In this document: positions 28,094 to 37,871 of the stretch, in pieces
Layout of the letters: every line of letters begins with the position of its first letter
Position numbering within the stretch: position 1 is the first letter of the stretch
NCBI RefSeq assembly: GCF_000210295.1
Contig: NC_026737.1
Span: 682,001-746,000 of the forward strand
From: Trypanosoma brucei gambiense DAL972
Lineage: Eukaryota; Euglenozoa; Kinetoplastea; Trypanosomatida; Trypanosomatidae
Length of the DNA: 64,000 nt
Direction: 5' to 3'
The notes under the pieces: generated by a model
The model's database searches: none
Seen by the model: only the letters and a program-made list of their open reading frames with translations
Told to the model about the DNA's origin: nothing
Made by a program: the position numbers and the translations under genes

Positions 28094-31000
28094 ATGAATC
28101 TCGTGTATGGTTCCCACCTACCTCCAGGAACTGAAGGGCCGACGTGTGGGGAACTACGTATTCGAGTAGAAAAAATGATTCTGCGAGAGGATATAGTCAA
28201 CTCGGCGGTGCGGTCGGAATGTGCGTCCGCAAATGCACGACCCATCTCCGTCTCTGTAGACCACTGTGCGGTTGCGCCTCTCTTCCGGGGCGAAGCGCGG
28301 CCGAGCGCACAGTGCACGCCAACAACACCTGGGAAAGTCCGCGGCGTACTTTCTCTTGTCTACCCCATCAAAACGCATGAAGCGCAGTTTGTGGAATATC
28401 TGACAAACATGAGTAAATCATTCAACGGTGGTGTTCACGTTCTTGTTTTTGTGCCAACGAGCTATAGTGGACGGCGCAAGCCAACTCATATTGGAAAGAC
28501 CATAGTCGCCCTGGACCGCCTTAAACCCTCCTCACCTGTAGGTGGATGGTTTCACATCATGAGAGACATGTCGAGTACGGACGGCAAAACGGCCGAAAAG
28601 GGCACCTCGCCTGTGACCTTAGTTGACGTCGGAAAAGTGAAGCTCTCCTTCACCGTGACGTATTTTTCTCAGGCGACGCCCACGCGACAAAGGAGCACCA
28701 GCACCACGGCATCCCACGCGCTGCAACAGGGAGGAGCAGAAACCAGCGACCAGTCACGTATAGAAAAGGAGAAGAACCCACCACCGGGGGCGGCAAGGGT
28801 CTCCTCGCCAACACTTGTTGGAGTGAATATTCTTCCACCACAGGCAATAAAAGACGAGCAATCGGGTGAGCAGCGGCCAAGAGGTGAGAGAAGTTTGGGG
28901 AGGGACGATAGGGCAACCCCAAACTCGACTCCCGGACCACAGTTAATGCCCGCTTCACAAGTGCCTTTATGTGGCTCTTTCCCTCGTGCTTCAGAGGTAC
29001 CGATGGGTTTCTCCACCAATCAAAAGGATACGATTAGTCAATTGCTCCAGCGAGGGCATACTCTGCGAGCAAGAATGGAAAGGGCACTTGACCGTTCCGC
29101 CCTTATGGAAGGCGCACTTGGTGCAACTACCTACACTCCAATGCTTCCATATGCTAATTCTATCGAAAGGGCGATGGCATTGCCTGGTGTCACACCTGGG
29201 TCTAATCTTATGCTTGGTTTGTTTCCCGTTTCGGCGGAAGCTGACACGTCAGCGAGCTCGCGAACCTCCCTGAGCGATGGGTCCGTCAAGGGTACGCCAG
29301 AAAATAGCGTTGCATCTGGTGTTGTTGAACCAAACGAAACACCGAAGGAAAGTAGACTGCATACTGGAGTAACATTTGGTCAACGGTCTTTTCAACGTAC
29401 GGGAGCACTTCCCACTGAAGGCGGGTACGTTGAGGTGGATCTGTCACGGATCTCTTTTTCGTCGGGACCAGCCACACTCGGCATGGAAGAAATGCGCATT
29501 GATATCCGGCTGTCAAAGGACGTGAAGACAGATGAGCCGGTGGAATCCTACTCATCCTATGTACACCGTGTTCCACTAGCAAAGGGCCCGGAACACCACA
29601 TTGTCATTGGTTTCCAAGTGCGATCGTTCAGCGAGGATAAAAGTCGTATGGTTATTGGCTTCTACCGCGTCTTCTCAGCCCCCGTGTCGAATCCCCCCAG
29701 TGAGACGCTCCTACCAGCCCCAGCAAGTGCAAAGCGGGTGCTGGTGAATGAAACACTTCTGGGTATTTGTATCGTCGGTCTTCACGCACAAAGCAGGGAC
29801 ATAGTGGCGCACGACCCATTTAGTGGTGAGGACCCAACGCAAGCTCACCTGTGCGTGCGCGTGCGGGACAGTGCCCCGGCTGTGGTGGATAACGGGCCTA
29901 AGAGGAAGGAGGCAAGTCGAGTGAAGCGTGTAACAGTTGTGAGGTCAGATCAGCGGAGTAACGGCAGCCACAGCAATGAAAAGCTCGTCGAAACCCGCCG
30001 AGAAGGCCATAGGGTGCATTTGAAAGAAGGCCCTGACGAACCAGTCCAGTGGAAGCGCGAGTGTAGTGAGGACCGAGAATCATGTAGCTCATCGTCAACA
30101 TCAACCCCGTCGTCCACAGGTCGCTCCAAAAGAAGACACAGGGTAGGTGATTCCAGCAATAGGGCTGAGCAGACTGAAGTCTATCCGGTGCAAATTTGTC
30201 CCACAACTCCCGTTAAACCCACGGTTCAAAATGCCGGTGAACCCGAGAAAAAGAACTTCCGGTCTATCCTTGCTTCACCACAAGTGACAGGGGGTCTCCA
30301 TAGGGGTAAGACATCCACTGACGGCCCATCAGACCGGTTCCGCATGCACGTGGCCATTCGCTCTTGTAAGGACCTCCCTCTGGTTGCTCTCCGCCGGGAC
30401 GGGCTCCCTATGGTGTCAACAGTAGTTCCGACTGATCAAATGGCGAATGGTGTGCGCTCGGCCCTCGCATCTGACGGTTCCCTCGTGCTTATTGACAGTG
30501 AGTACCGCGTCTTCACACCCCCTTCAACCTTTTTTACTGTTGAAGACATTTACAATGCCACGAGCTCCAGTGCGCTGTCACGGGGGGTGGTACCGGATTG
30601 GTACGTGGAGGCTGCTGTCCGTGGGGAGTACGACCGCACCCTCGTCGTCCCGAAGTCACAGAGTCCGCAGTATGACTATGAATGCATCTTGTCCCTGCCG
30701 CATGAGGCTGTGTTTTTGCGTCAGGCCTCCGCGGAGAACCAACGGACGGCGATAGAGGCGGCTGCGGTACGAGAAGGCGCAGCGCCCGGTTTCCCCCCTT
30801 CCCTCTTGCCGGCCGACAAGACATGGGCAGCACAGGGAGCTGGAAAGGAAACTGTTCCGTGCTTGTCTGAAATGCGTTTAACTTTGTGGCACCACGCACC
30901 TGAAGTGGATGGGGTAGAAACGAGGGCCAAGCGGAGTGAGGAAGAAAAACTGTGGGTCAATGCGGCGCCACTGGGAGAATGTAGGATAGATCTGCGTTCC

Positions 31001-31102
31001 CTACGCTTCCTGAGGGTAATTGATGGTTGGTATCGAATTAACGAGATTGATAGACTGGACAATGTTGTTGGGTATGTTCGCGTAAGTGTTCGTATGCTTT
31101 GA
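28094..31102 (+). CDS. Large protein with C2-like domains, possible basal-body protein
   Basis: A 1002-aa protein alternating globular beta-rich segments and disordered linkers. A first beta-rich segment spans about 80-200 (V-L-V-F-V-P-T, K-V-K-L-S-F-T-V-T-Y). A second spans about 450-565 (M-R-I-D-I-R-L-S-K-D, then I-V-I-G-F-Q-V-R). A third fills the C-terminus from about 750 (R-M-H-V-A-I-R-S-C-K-D-L-P, S-P-Q-Y-D-Y-E-C-I-L-S-L, then L-G-E-C-R-I-D-L-R-S-L). The opening of a strand pair by A-I-R-S-C-K-D-L-P and its ending in G-x-C-x-I-D-L-R-S-L are typical of C2 domains. The calcium-binding Asp loops are not evident. Linkers are Ser/Thr/Pro-rich. Multi-C2 proteins of this size include centriole or basal-body proteins such as C2CD3 and CEP120. 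That link is a guess from architecture. The start follows the splice acceptor directly. Confidence 0.6.
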   Translation: MNLVYGSHLPPGTEGPTCGELRIRVEKMILREDIVNSAVRSECASANARPISVSVDHCAVAPLFRGEARPSAQCTPTTPGKVRGVLSLVYPIKTHEAQFVEYLTNMSKSFNGGVHVLVFVPTSYSGRRKPTHIGKTIVALDRLKPSSPVGGWFHIMRDMSSTDGKTAEKGTSPVTLVDVGKVKLSFTVTYFSQATPTRQRSTSTTASHALQQGGAETSDQSRIEKEKNPPPGAARVSSPTLVGVNILPPQAIKDEQSGEQRPRGERSLGRDDRATPNSTPGPQLMPASQVPLCGSFPRASEVPMGFSTNQKDTISQLLQRGHTLRARMERALDRSALMEGALGATTYTPMLPYANSIERAMALPGVTPGSNLMLGLFPVSAEADTSASSRTSLSDGSVKGTPENSVASGVVEPNETPKESRLHTGVTFGQRSFQRTGALPTEGGYVEVDLSRISFSSGPATLGMEEMRIDIRLSKDVKTDEPVESYSSYVHRVPLAKGPEHHIVIGFQVRSFSEDKSRMVIGFYRVFSAPVSNPPSETLLPAPASAKRVLVNETLLGICIVGLHAQSRDIVAHDPFSGEDPTQAHLCVRVRDSAPAVVDNGPKRKEASRVKRVTVVRSDQRSNGSHSNEKLVETRREGHRVHLKEGPDEPVQWKRECSEDRESCSSSSTSTPSSTGRSKRRHRVGDSSNRAEQTEVYPVQICPTTPVKPTVQNAGEPEKKNFRSILASPQVTGGLHRGKTSTDGPSDRFRMHVAIRSCKDLPLVALRRDGLPMVSTVVPTDQMANGVRSALASDGSLVLIDSEYRVFTPPSTFFTVEDIYNATSSSALSRGVVPDWYVEAAVRGEYDRTLVVPKSQSPQYDYECILSLPHEAVFLRQASAENQRTAIEAAAVREGAAPGFPPSLLPADKTWAAQGAGKETVPCLSEMRLTLWHHAPEVDGVETRAKRSEEEKLWVNAAPLGECRIDLRSLRFLRVIDGWYRINEIDRLDNVVGYVRVSVRML

Positions 31103-31788
31103 GAGGTGGTGGCTGGGCTGGGTTAAGGGCCTTGATGATGCACAGGAAGTGGAAAAAAAATATTGGAAGAGAGAGAAAAAGAAAGAGAGCAGGAACAAAA
31201 GAAGAGGAAGATGAGGAGGGGATCCACCTCTCCATTGTCTGCACCGAGTGGAAGATCCGGAGGAAAACTGCATGGGGTGGCGGACCCGCTGGAAGGGTTT
31301 TGTTGTTCCACATTGAAGTGTGGACAGCTTCACGTTTACAGTCCCCAAAGAAGTGTTTTGCACTGACGTCAGGGTAGCGGCGGAGGCGATAGGGGGCTGA
31401 ATGGAGTTAACTGCCTGGGAGATACGGTTTTTGCTTTTGGCGCAGAGTCATGGGAACTTCGCAGAAACTGAAAAGTTGAGTGATATGAATGAGGGTTTGG
31501 GGTAGAGGGGAGAGGAAATTGTTCGGTGACGAGGGTGTAAAGTATTCGAAGGTCGGAATATGTAGCCCCCCCCCTCCCTCCCTTCATTCCTCATCTTTAC
31601 GTCGCCTTGCCTAATGACAACAGGGGAAGACCATAGTTGTTGCCTGTGCATCACGTGCATGTGCTCTCATGGATCATCTCTCCAAGTGTGGACGTGGGAG
31701 GGTGCGCTTTTCTCCTTTATCGTCATTTGTGTGTGTATGTGTGGCTGTTTTGTAACTTTACAATTTATACTGTTTGATGATGTCATGG

Positions 31789-31807
31789 TGTGTGTGTGTG
31801 TGTGTGT
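31789..31807 (+). repeat. GT dinucleotide repeat
   Basis: About 9 GT units. Confidence 0.85.
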
Positions 31808-31906
31808 TCCTTGTCTCTGCAACTTGCATATGTACGTAAAGGGACCATATACGATGTTGTATGTGCTGCCCCTATGAAGCTCGATGGACAACATGTATTG
31901 TCGCTG

Positions 31907-31987
31907 TTTGTTGATTTCTTTTCTACAGTGAAAATTATTTCCCCCATACGCATCTTTTTTCTCGTTTGAAACTCTTTGTTCTAAAAG
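31907..31987 (+). promoter_or_regulatory. Predicted trans-splice acceptor, gene at 32068
   Basis: Two candidates: AG at 31927-31928 and, after a second T-rich tract, AG at 31986-31987. No ATG lies between the second and 32068. Confidence 0.55.
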
Positions 31988-32067
31988 GCATTTAACAAGA
32001 TATACATACGGACCGGGACCGGGGAGGTGAGCGTTGGTACGCTTTAGCGAAAACTGCTTAGACCCAT

Positions 32068-32763
32068 ATGCGACCAGGTAGTCAGTTCACTCCGAAAGCT
32101 ATTCAAGTGTTCAAAAGTTTCGCCACTGCCGCACCTGCAGTGATGGAGGTCGGTACGCAAAGCGGAATCCCTAAGGATTTAATTGGAGGAGCCATTGGAC
32201 AGTTATGCAATGAGGAGGGGGATGCCACATCCAACGGCGGTGTGCCCTTCAAGGCTGCAGAGATACGATTATATTCCCCACCACCACTGAAAAACAGCAA
32301 AGCACAGGTCATGCTGCTCTTCCGTGGCACAAAGTTCGTAACTGTCGAAGAAAGTATTGGGGCCGGACCGGAAGGAACGATTTTGTTTTTCTCAAGTTCA
32401 TTGCTTGTTGCGCTCCCATACGGAGTGCTTCAGGAGGGGGAATCCAATGCGTTTCGCATCACGTTGTGTCGCGTGGAGCGGCGGTCCGATTCAGCTATTC
32501 TCGACAAGTCCCACCTACCAGATAAAGAGCTGGCAATATTGGAAAAACATGCTAACGATGTGGAGAAACTTAAAGCGTCGGTCAGTCAGTGGCCGCACGA
32601 AGGCAGTGATAACACTGTATACGACGGCACAATGGAATATGGGGACTACGGAATGGTTTATTGCTTTAATACTAACTATGTAGGGGTAAGCACACTGCTG
32701 AGCGCGGATGTGCAATGGGGTGAGACGGTACTGACACATAGTTCGGAGGGGAAACGTGTGTAG
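32068..32763 (+). CDS. Conserved-looking hypothetical protein, 231 aa
   Basis: I recognise no family. The protein looks globular. It has a helical N-terminus (about 8-50) and a central beta-rich segment with Q-V-M-L-L-F-R-G-T-K-F-V-T-V-E and T-I-L-F-F-S-S-S-L-L-V-A-L (about 79-118). A helix follows (K-E-L-A-I-L-E-K-H-A-N-D-V-E-K-L, about 153-168), and the C-terminus is Tyr/Gly-rich. There is no signal peptide, membrane segment or low-complexity region. The frame is uninterrupted, codon use resembles its neighbours and an acceptor lies 80 nt upstream, so it is very likely a real gene. Confidence 0.7.
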   Translation: MRPGSQFTPKAIQVFKSFATAAPAVMEVGTQSGIPKDLIGGAIGQLCNEEGDATSNGGVPFKAAEIRLYSPPPLKNSKAQVMLLFRGTKFVTVEESIGAGPEGTILFFSSSLLVALPYGVLQEGESNAFRITLCRVERRSDSAILDKSHLPDKELAILEKHANDVEKLKASVSQWPHEGSDNTVYDGTMEYGDYGMVYCFNTNYVGVSTLLSADVQWGETVLTHSSEGKRV

Positions 32764-33104
32764 AGGTGCTGAATCAGCAACACATAGTGGAATATCAACG
32801 GTAACAGACATGAGGGTATGTCTTCAACTTTAAGCAGCGTCCTCTGGGAGACACTTCAAGAGCATGAATTGCTTTTAAGAGACCTCAAGCAGTATTGTTT
32901 TCTGTCTAACTAGACGCACCCCGCAAGGCGGTGGTGATCAAAATTTGTTTGTAGATCATAGTTCTCATACCTTTCGCAGGAAGCAGTAACGCTTGGTATT
33001 TATTTTATACCATCGTAACCACTCCCTCTAACTTTTTGCTTAACGTTTCTGCAACCGGTAGAGTAGTAGAATTTAAATACTTTGCTGCTTCTAGAGGGTC
33101 CACC
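32764..33104 (+). other. Short intergenic region (341 bp)
   Basis: Non-coding. Candidate acceptors are CAG at 32977-32979 and, after a pyrimidine tract, AG at 33060-33061. Confidence 0.6.
33019..33061 (+). promoter_or_regulatory. Predicted trans-splice acceptor, gene at 33105
   Basis: Pyrimidine-rich tract from 33019 with AG at 33060-33061. This places the mRNA start downstream of the in-frame TTG at 33036, so the ATG at 33105 is the start. Confidence 0.55.
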
Positions 33105-33854
33105 ATGCGTTGCCATGTGATGGGGCCCAGCGGGCACAAGTCCGAGTACCACTGCGCCACGTTGCTGGGGAACTGGCAGGAAGAACGGCGGTCCTTCGGT
33201 TTCGTGGACCCTGCACGTGAGCCCCTTAGCTACATGACGGTTTACAAGGACTCCTTCCGAGGCACGAAGACGGATGAAGAGCTGGCCAATGCGAAGCCAC
33301 CAAGCTGTTTCCACGAAAACGCGCTACCGGAGCTTCTTTTTTACCATAACGAAATCACAAACCCGCCCAAGAACCTCCTTACTGTGAACGAACTAAGCTA
33401 CACCAACGCCAAGGGAGGGGAGGAGGTGAATACTCTTCACGATATACTACACAAGGAAGGTGTCTCAAAGAAAAGGGACAAAACGATTGCCATCCGCCGT
33501 GAGCTGGGCTTCATTGGATACGGGGCCCCCCATGAGGGCAGTTTGCTGGCGAGCAAAGGGGCGACGGCAACTCCTTTAGATTATACCATGCGGTGCGGCA
33601 CAACCACAGATCAAAACTTTCTTGAGAGCACGCGTGGTGGTTGTTACAAGCCACCAGTGATTCCCGCCATCGGTCGCATGCAAGAAAAGCAGCGACTCCT
33701 GACAACAAAGAACGTAACAGTAGACGCCACTGGAGAATATCTCAAGGACAATATTGACGAATATCCCGCCACAAGCAGTGAATGCTGGGGAATGTTCATG
33801 AAATTTACAGACAATATGAAGGGGAAGAAGCTGCGTGAGTGCTACGAAGATTAG
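33105..33854 (+). CDS. Small protein, possible axonemal microtubule-associated protein
   Basis: A 249-aa protein with few hydrophobic clusters and many short motifs around Tyr, Pro and Gly. It resembles flagellar microtubule inner proteins in style. Near the N-terminus is C-A-T-L-L-G-N-W-Q-E-E-R-R (about 18-30), reminiscent of the G-N-W-x-E-E-R stretch that I recall in the human axonemal protein CFAP107. The rest has no domain I can name. R-R-E-L-G-F-I-G-Y-G-A-P-H-E-G (about 132-146) and T-P-L-D-Y-T-M-R-C-G-T-T (about 157-168) look like extended surface-binding segments. The longer frame starting at TTG 33036 is rejected because the splice acceptor lies inside it. The axonemal idea is tentative. 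Confidence 0.6.
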   Translation: MRCHVMGPSGHKSEYHCATLLGNWQEERRSFGFVDPAREPLSYMTVYKDSFRGTKTDEELANAKPPSCFHENALPELLFYHNEITNPPKNLLTVNELSYTNAKGGEEVNTLHDILHKEGVSKKRDKTIAIRRELGFIGYGAPHEGSLLASKGATATPLDYTMRCGTTTDQNFLESTRGGCYKPPVIPAIGRMQEKQRLLTTKNVTVDATGEYLKDNIDEYPATSSECWGMFMKFTDNMKGKKLRECYED

Positions 33855-35174
33855 TTTCCTTAAGGTAAGTACCTACAGACGTATAAGACTTATGTATGTG
33901 TGTGCGTGTGTGTCTTTTTGCCGTTGTTGGGCGGGTCTGACAGGATGAACGCAAAGAAAACTGAATGTCACAAAAAAAAATGTACAAATGAGAACAAGAG
34001 TGAGTTAGAGATAGAGGAGAAGATGAAAATGAAGAGGGAAGAAAAAAGAAAAAGGGTTAAATATGTGGGGTCACTTCGAGTCATCAGATGATTTCGTTGC
34101 ATATGCGTAAATGTATTTGAAACAATGGATATGTCTGATGTCTTGGAGAAGCGTGTATGTGTACATATAGCACTCGTCCCATCTTCTACTCTGCATTTAT
34201 TTAACAGTTGTGTGCCCAAACCTGTTGCATCCAATATAGATAAAGACTCTCTTCCGTGTCGTCCTCACCCCGTATTGTAAACACCTGTCCACACAGATAT
34301 AGGCTTAGACAACCATGTATTTGCTTGCACAGCCAGCATCACATTGGTGGAATAGAATAATAGTTCCCATTGGTGGAGTAGCATGATGGTGACATGGCTA
34401 CCGCGCTCCTCTGCATGTTGGTGTTAGAAGGCCGTGATATTTTTTGTCGTTTAGTTTCTACTTTTAATGTCCGACGACTCCTTCACCCCTACGGCGTCGT
34501 TGTGGCATTGTTAAGGTGTTTCCACGGTCCCTCGCATACATACGCGTGCCAAAGAAGCCAGGAAATGAGATGAAATGGCTTGTTGCATTCAACTGCTTGT
34601 TAGTTGGGGAGGGCTGTCTTAGTCACTCCGCGCCACAGGTAATCAAAGAGGATGTTTCGGATCCTGCTTTGATATAACGTTGATTTAATAGTGGGTGCAC
34701 TTATGGCTTAAAGTGTTCTGGGTCTGGGGAAAGGGAGGGGTATGGTGTTGAGTTGCCCCCACAGGTAAAAGATCTTTGGATGGTTTCTCATTCACCCGCA
34801 GCTGATTGTTTGGTGGCATGTACATCTGTAGTTGTTTAATGATTTACGTATACGTATGCGCGGGCGAGTGCGGGGCCATGAGTGTTCAGCGCCAGCGATC
34901 TGACCTTGTTTGTGCGTTTTCACTACTCTTTTTGTTAGTACGTACTTCACTTTTGGTGCTCTCTTTTACGGCGTGTCCTTTCCCCCCCCCTCAGGAATCT
35001 ACCCCGCTTTTTGTTAGAAAGATATTCCCATTGAAGCACTCCGCACCTGCAACGGCAGCAGCAGACAGGTGGCACTGTATATCTGCGCTCCGAACTGAGC
35101 AACATCAAGAAAGGTGAAAAATAAAGAGGGAGGGGCTACAAAAAAGTGGGACACAAGTCCACTTGTTCTTATAG
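33855..35174 (+). other. Intergenic region before the Nup35/53-like gene (1.3 kb)
   Basis: Non-coding on both strands. Purine-rich near 33960-34060; otherwise unremarkable until the C-rich acceptor at 34982-34994. Confidence 0.6.
34949..34994 (+). promoter_or_regulatory. Predicted trans-splice acceptor with C9 run, Nup35/53-like gene
   Basis: A pyrimidine tract with nine consecutive C (34982-34990) is followed by TCAG, AG at 34993-34994. The 5' UTR would be 180 nt and has no ATG before 35175. Confidence 0.7.
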
Positions 35175-37220
35175 ATGCAAAGCACCAAAGGAACGACGTT
35201 GCCAAAGCAGCGGCCAGCCTCCACTGCACCGTCGGAGGCTACGAAAACGCTTATGCCTCTTCATGAACTGCCGTCGTTCCGTAGGGATTTATTGAGTCGG
35301 TCAGTGTTCGTCCTTGGCTTGCGAACCACGGAGGAGATGCGTGAACTCCTCTCACTCATGAAGAGGCACTGTGGCATCATCACAGGTGCGTTCCGCGTTG
35401 CCGATTTTGCCTCAGGTGGCATGTCTACAGGAGGGTCGATGGCCGTACAGGGGACGGCCGTGGACAGCCGCAGCGCTCTTAGTAACGCAGGAGGGTGTGT
35501 AGTTGTTTGCCTGACGTTCCGGACGGAGGAGGGTGCTCATCTTGCTCAGCGCATGGACAACACAGCCCTCGTCTATGGAAGCCGTTTTGTAGTGCTTCCA
35601 GCCACTCGCTTCCATCAAAACATCTCTCAGGTGTCCTCAAAGAAGCAAAGTAATATGCCCCAACACGAGCGACTCTGGCAGTTGCTTTTTTCCCCTACAG
35701 TGGGCGGCAGCAACATTGACTGGGCGGCTGCGGCGGGGGCCGTCAATCGGGGCGAGTTGTTGATGTTGCACCCCTCAGATTTACCTGTAGATGTTACAAG
35801 TGACGGTACGAGCAGCGGTGGTGGTGCGAGTGGTGCTGCCTACATGAAGAGACAGGTTGATGGGGGAACTCATAGTACTGGCGAGGACGACAAATTTCGG
35901 CTCTCACACTACCCCGCGGCTGCCGCGCCCGCTGACGACCTCAACGGCGCAAGAAACTTCTCAACAACACCAGCGACAACGACGGCCGTCACGGCGCCCG
36001 TCCCGCTGTATACACCCAGGGCTGCCGTGGACACTGAAAACCTCGGTCGCTCCAATACACTCCAACAGCAGTACTATAATGACGTGTATGAGTCCTCACG
36101 CACGCCCTTCCTCTCGACGGTATCTGATATTGCCTCATCCATACTCACATCTACGGGCGGTGGAAACACCGAATATATTCCGCGGGTGGGCCGCGCCGCC
36201 CAGCAAACTGACTTGTACGGTTCTCCGCCTCTTTGTCAGCGTGTTGAACCATCTAGGGGTCAGCCCCTCGCTGAAAGAGTTACTGCCCACAGCCAACGTC
36301 TTACCGTTGAAGGGAATGAGACCGATTCCCGTACTAATAACGTCACAACCAATTCGGTGTATATACCCAGGGTGCATTCGCTCGGTAGCCTTGTCATGGA
36401 TGCCCTGCCCTTCGCTTCCTCACTCATTTCCACACTGCTGCGTGCAGTTTCTTCTCCGTCGCAACAGCATCTCACGGCAGATGCAACCGCCGGTTACGAG
36501 AGGATCAACGAGGGGGAGGCAGAAGAATCCAGAATCAGGGAAATGCTCGGCATGGGGGACTGGCGAGATGCGCGGGGTCGGAAACGCATGCGCCATGGGG
36601 AGGATGCGCACGGGACGCCAGTTAGGTACATTAGCAGTAGGGGGAATGAAGTGGCAGGCACCACTGAGGAGAAGTTTTACAATTTCGAGGGTGGTTTCAC
36701 CACCCTCAGCCCAGACGTACTAAACACTCGATTTTCCCCCTCGGGGATGGCGGCGGTGCCAATGACAGTTGATGGAGGAGAAGCGGGGGGTGGGGTCACT
36801 GGTCCCATGGGGAGTTTTTATGCTGCTGGCAGACGCCAAGGTGGGGGCCAAGATCTGCGCCGTTCACTGCTTCATGCAATGATGAGTGCCGCCTCCCTCC
36901 GTGCCCAAGGAAATGGCAGTGGCGTCGGTAATGACAATAGTGATTTGACGGCGTCGGTCGCTCGATCGGACTTACCTTTACCTCCCGTCCCGGACAATGC
37001 GAGTAATGAAGAAGTACGGGAGTATATTATGCGAAATGTTCGATTGCTTCCGACAGAGGGACAGCGACAGCAACAAATGAGGTATGTTAGGGGGACGGAT
37101 GTTGCTGCGGTGGCGACGGCGGCGACCACCACTTCTGCTGGTGGTGGATCATCATCTATTCCTTTCGTATCTGCAGTGAGTTCGTTATTTCGGCGGGTGA
37201 ACTCCGTGTGGAGAGGCTGA
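35175..37220 (+). CDS. Nup35/Nup53-like nucleoporin candidate with RRM fold and amphipathic C-terminus
   Basis: A 681-aa protein. Residues about 42-142 form an RRM-like fold: S-V-F-V-L-G-L, then E-M-R-E-L-L-S-L-M-K-R-H-C-G-I-I, C-V-V-V-C-L-T-F, A-H-L-A-Q-R-M-D-N-T-A-L-V-Y-G, and R-F-V-V-L-P-A. The order and the last two elements fit the Nup35/Nup53 (MPPN) type of RRM, which dimerises rather than binding RNA. The middle is a long disordered Ser/Thr/Gly/Asn-rich region. Three hydrophobic amphipathic segments stand out: V-S-D-I-A-S-S-I-L-T (about 316-325), P-F-A-S-S-L-I-S-T-L-L-R-A-V (about 415-428) and the extreme C-terminus I-P-F-V-S-A-V-S-S-L-F-R-R-V-N. Yeast Nup53/Nup59 bind the pore membrane through just such a C-terminal helix. 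T. brucei has one known MPPN nucleoporin (called TbNup65 as I recall); this may be it. Confidence 0.6.
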   Translation: MQSTKGTTLPKQRPASTAPSEATKTLMPLHELPSFRRDLLSRSVFVLGLRTTEEMRELLSLMKRHCGIITGAFRVADFASGGMSTGGSMAVQGTAVDSRSALSNAGGCVVVCLTFRTEEGAHLAQRMDNTALVYGSRFVVLPATRFHQNISQVSSKKQSNMPQHERLWQLLFSPTVGGSNIDWAAAAGAVNRGELLMLHPSDLPVDVTSDGTSSGGGASGAAYMKRQVDGGTHSTGEDDKFRLSHYPAAAAPADDLNGARNFSTTPATTTAVTAPVPLYTPRAAVDTENLGRSNTLQQQYYNDVYESSRTPFLSTVSDIASSILTSTGGGNTEYIPRVGRAAQQTDLYGSPPLCQRVEPSRGQPLAERVTAHSQRLTVEGNETDSRTNNVTTNSVYIPRVHSLGSLVMDALPFASSLISTLLRAVSSPSQQHLTADATAGYERINEGEAEESRIREMLGMGDWRDARGRKRMRHGEDAHGTPVRYISSRGNEVAGTTEEKFYNFEGGFTTLSPDVLNTRFSPSGMAAVPMTVDGGEAGGGVTGPMGSFYAAGRRQGGGQDLRRSLLHAMMSAASLRAQGNGSGVGNDNSDLTASVARSDLPLPPVPDNASNEEVREYIMRNVRLLPTEGQRQQQMRYVRGTDVAAVATAATTTSAGGGSSSIPFVSAVSSLFRRVNSVWRG

Positions 37221-37871
37221 GCATTCCGTGGAGGCGGCTGTGCGACTTGCTGCCGTTGGTTTTGGTGGCCGACACCAAGACGGGTATGAAAGTAGAAAAA
37301 CAGAAAAGAAGAGATGCTAGAATGAATAACGTGGCGTCACACGGATATCTTAGCATTCCTTTGCAAACTTCTTCGACCAGAACAATTTCATGGCCGTGCG
37401 TTGGTCTTTCACAGGAACAGAAAACTTCCCCCCCCCCTCCCTCTCTCCAATGCAAACACAAAGAAAGAACACGCCTGGTTACTTTCTGCTAAAAGGTATG
37501 CACTTTCACCCGACATGGTGCCGAATCGCTCAATGGTCGCACAGTAACCAAAAAAAAAAAGGAAATCAATGCGTGAATGTCGGAAGGAAGCAAGGAGGTA
37601 TTATGGCGTTTTTTTGTAATTTTTTTTTCTTTTCCTGCTCAAGAAGAGTCGTGGTGACCTTCCCAAGTGGCTGAGCAGTTTCCTCTCGAGCATACCGCTT
37701 CAACATAACCCTCCGGGGGTGCAAATTGAGGAAACCTGCTCAGGAAAGAAGTGAAGAAGAGAGCCCTCTTGAGGAGTAATATCCGTGTCTACACCAACTT
37801 TCTTTTGCCTTTTATTTATTTTTCCCCCCCCTCCATTCTTTCACTTACTTTACTTTAGTCCGCCAAGGGGG
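37221..37871 (+). other. Intergenic region before VPS22
   Basis: Non-coding; T-rich and A-rich runs only, with a C8-containing acceptor tract near its end. Confidence 0.6.
37797..37858 (+). promoter_or_regulatory. Predicted trans-splice acceptor, VPS22
   Basis: Long AG-free T/C tract with eight C (37824-37831), ending in TTTAG with AG at 37857-37858. It sits 13 nt before the ATG at 37872 and so fixes the start. Confidence 0.75.

Larger units (their letters stand above)
31103..32067 (+). other. Intergenic region before the 231-aa gene
   Basis: Non-coding. It has a purine-rich start, a C7-plus pyrimidine run near 31567, a GT repeat at 31789-31807 and the acceptor tract of the next gene. Confidence 0.6.

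Noticed and set aside
35857..36723. 288-codon plus-strand frame inside the Nup35/53-like gene
   Set aside because: Overlaps the main gene completely in another frame; Pro/Thr/Ser/Arg composition is typical of a shadow, and no separate acceptor exists.
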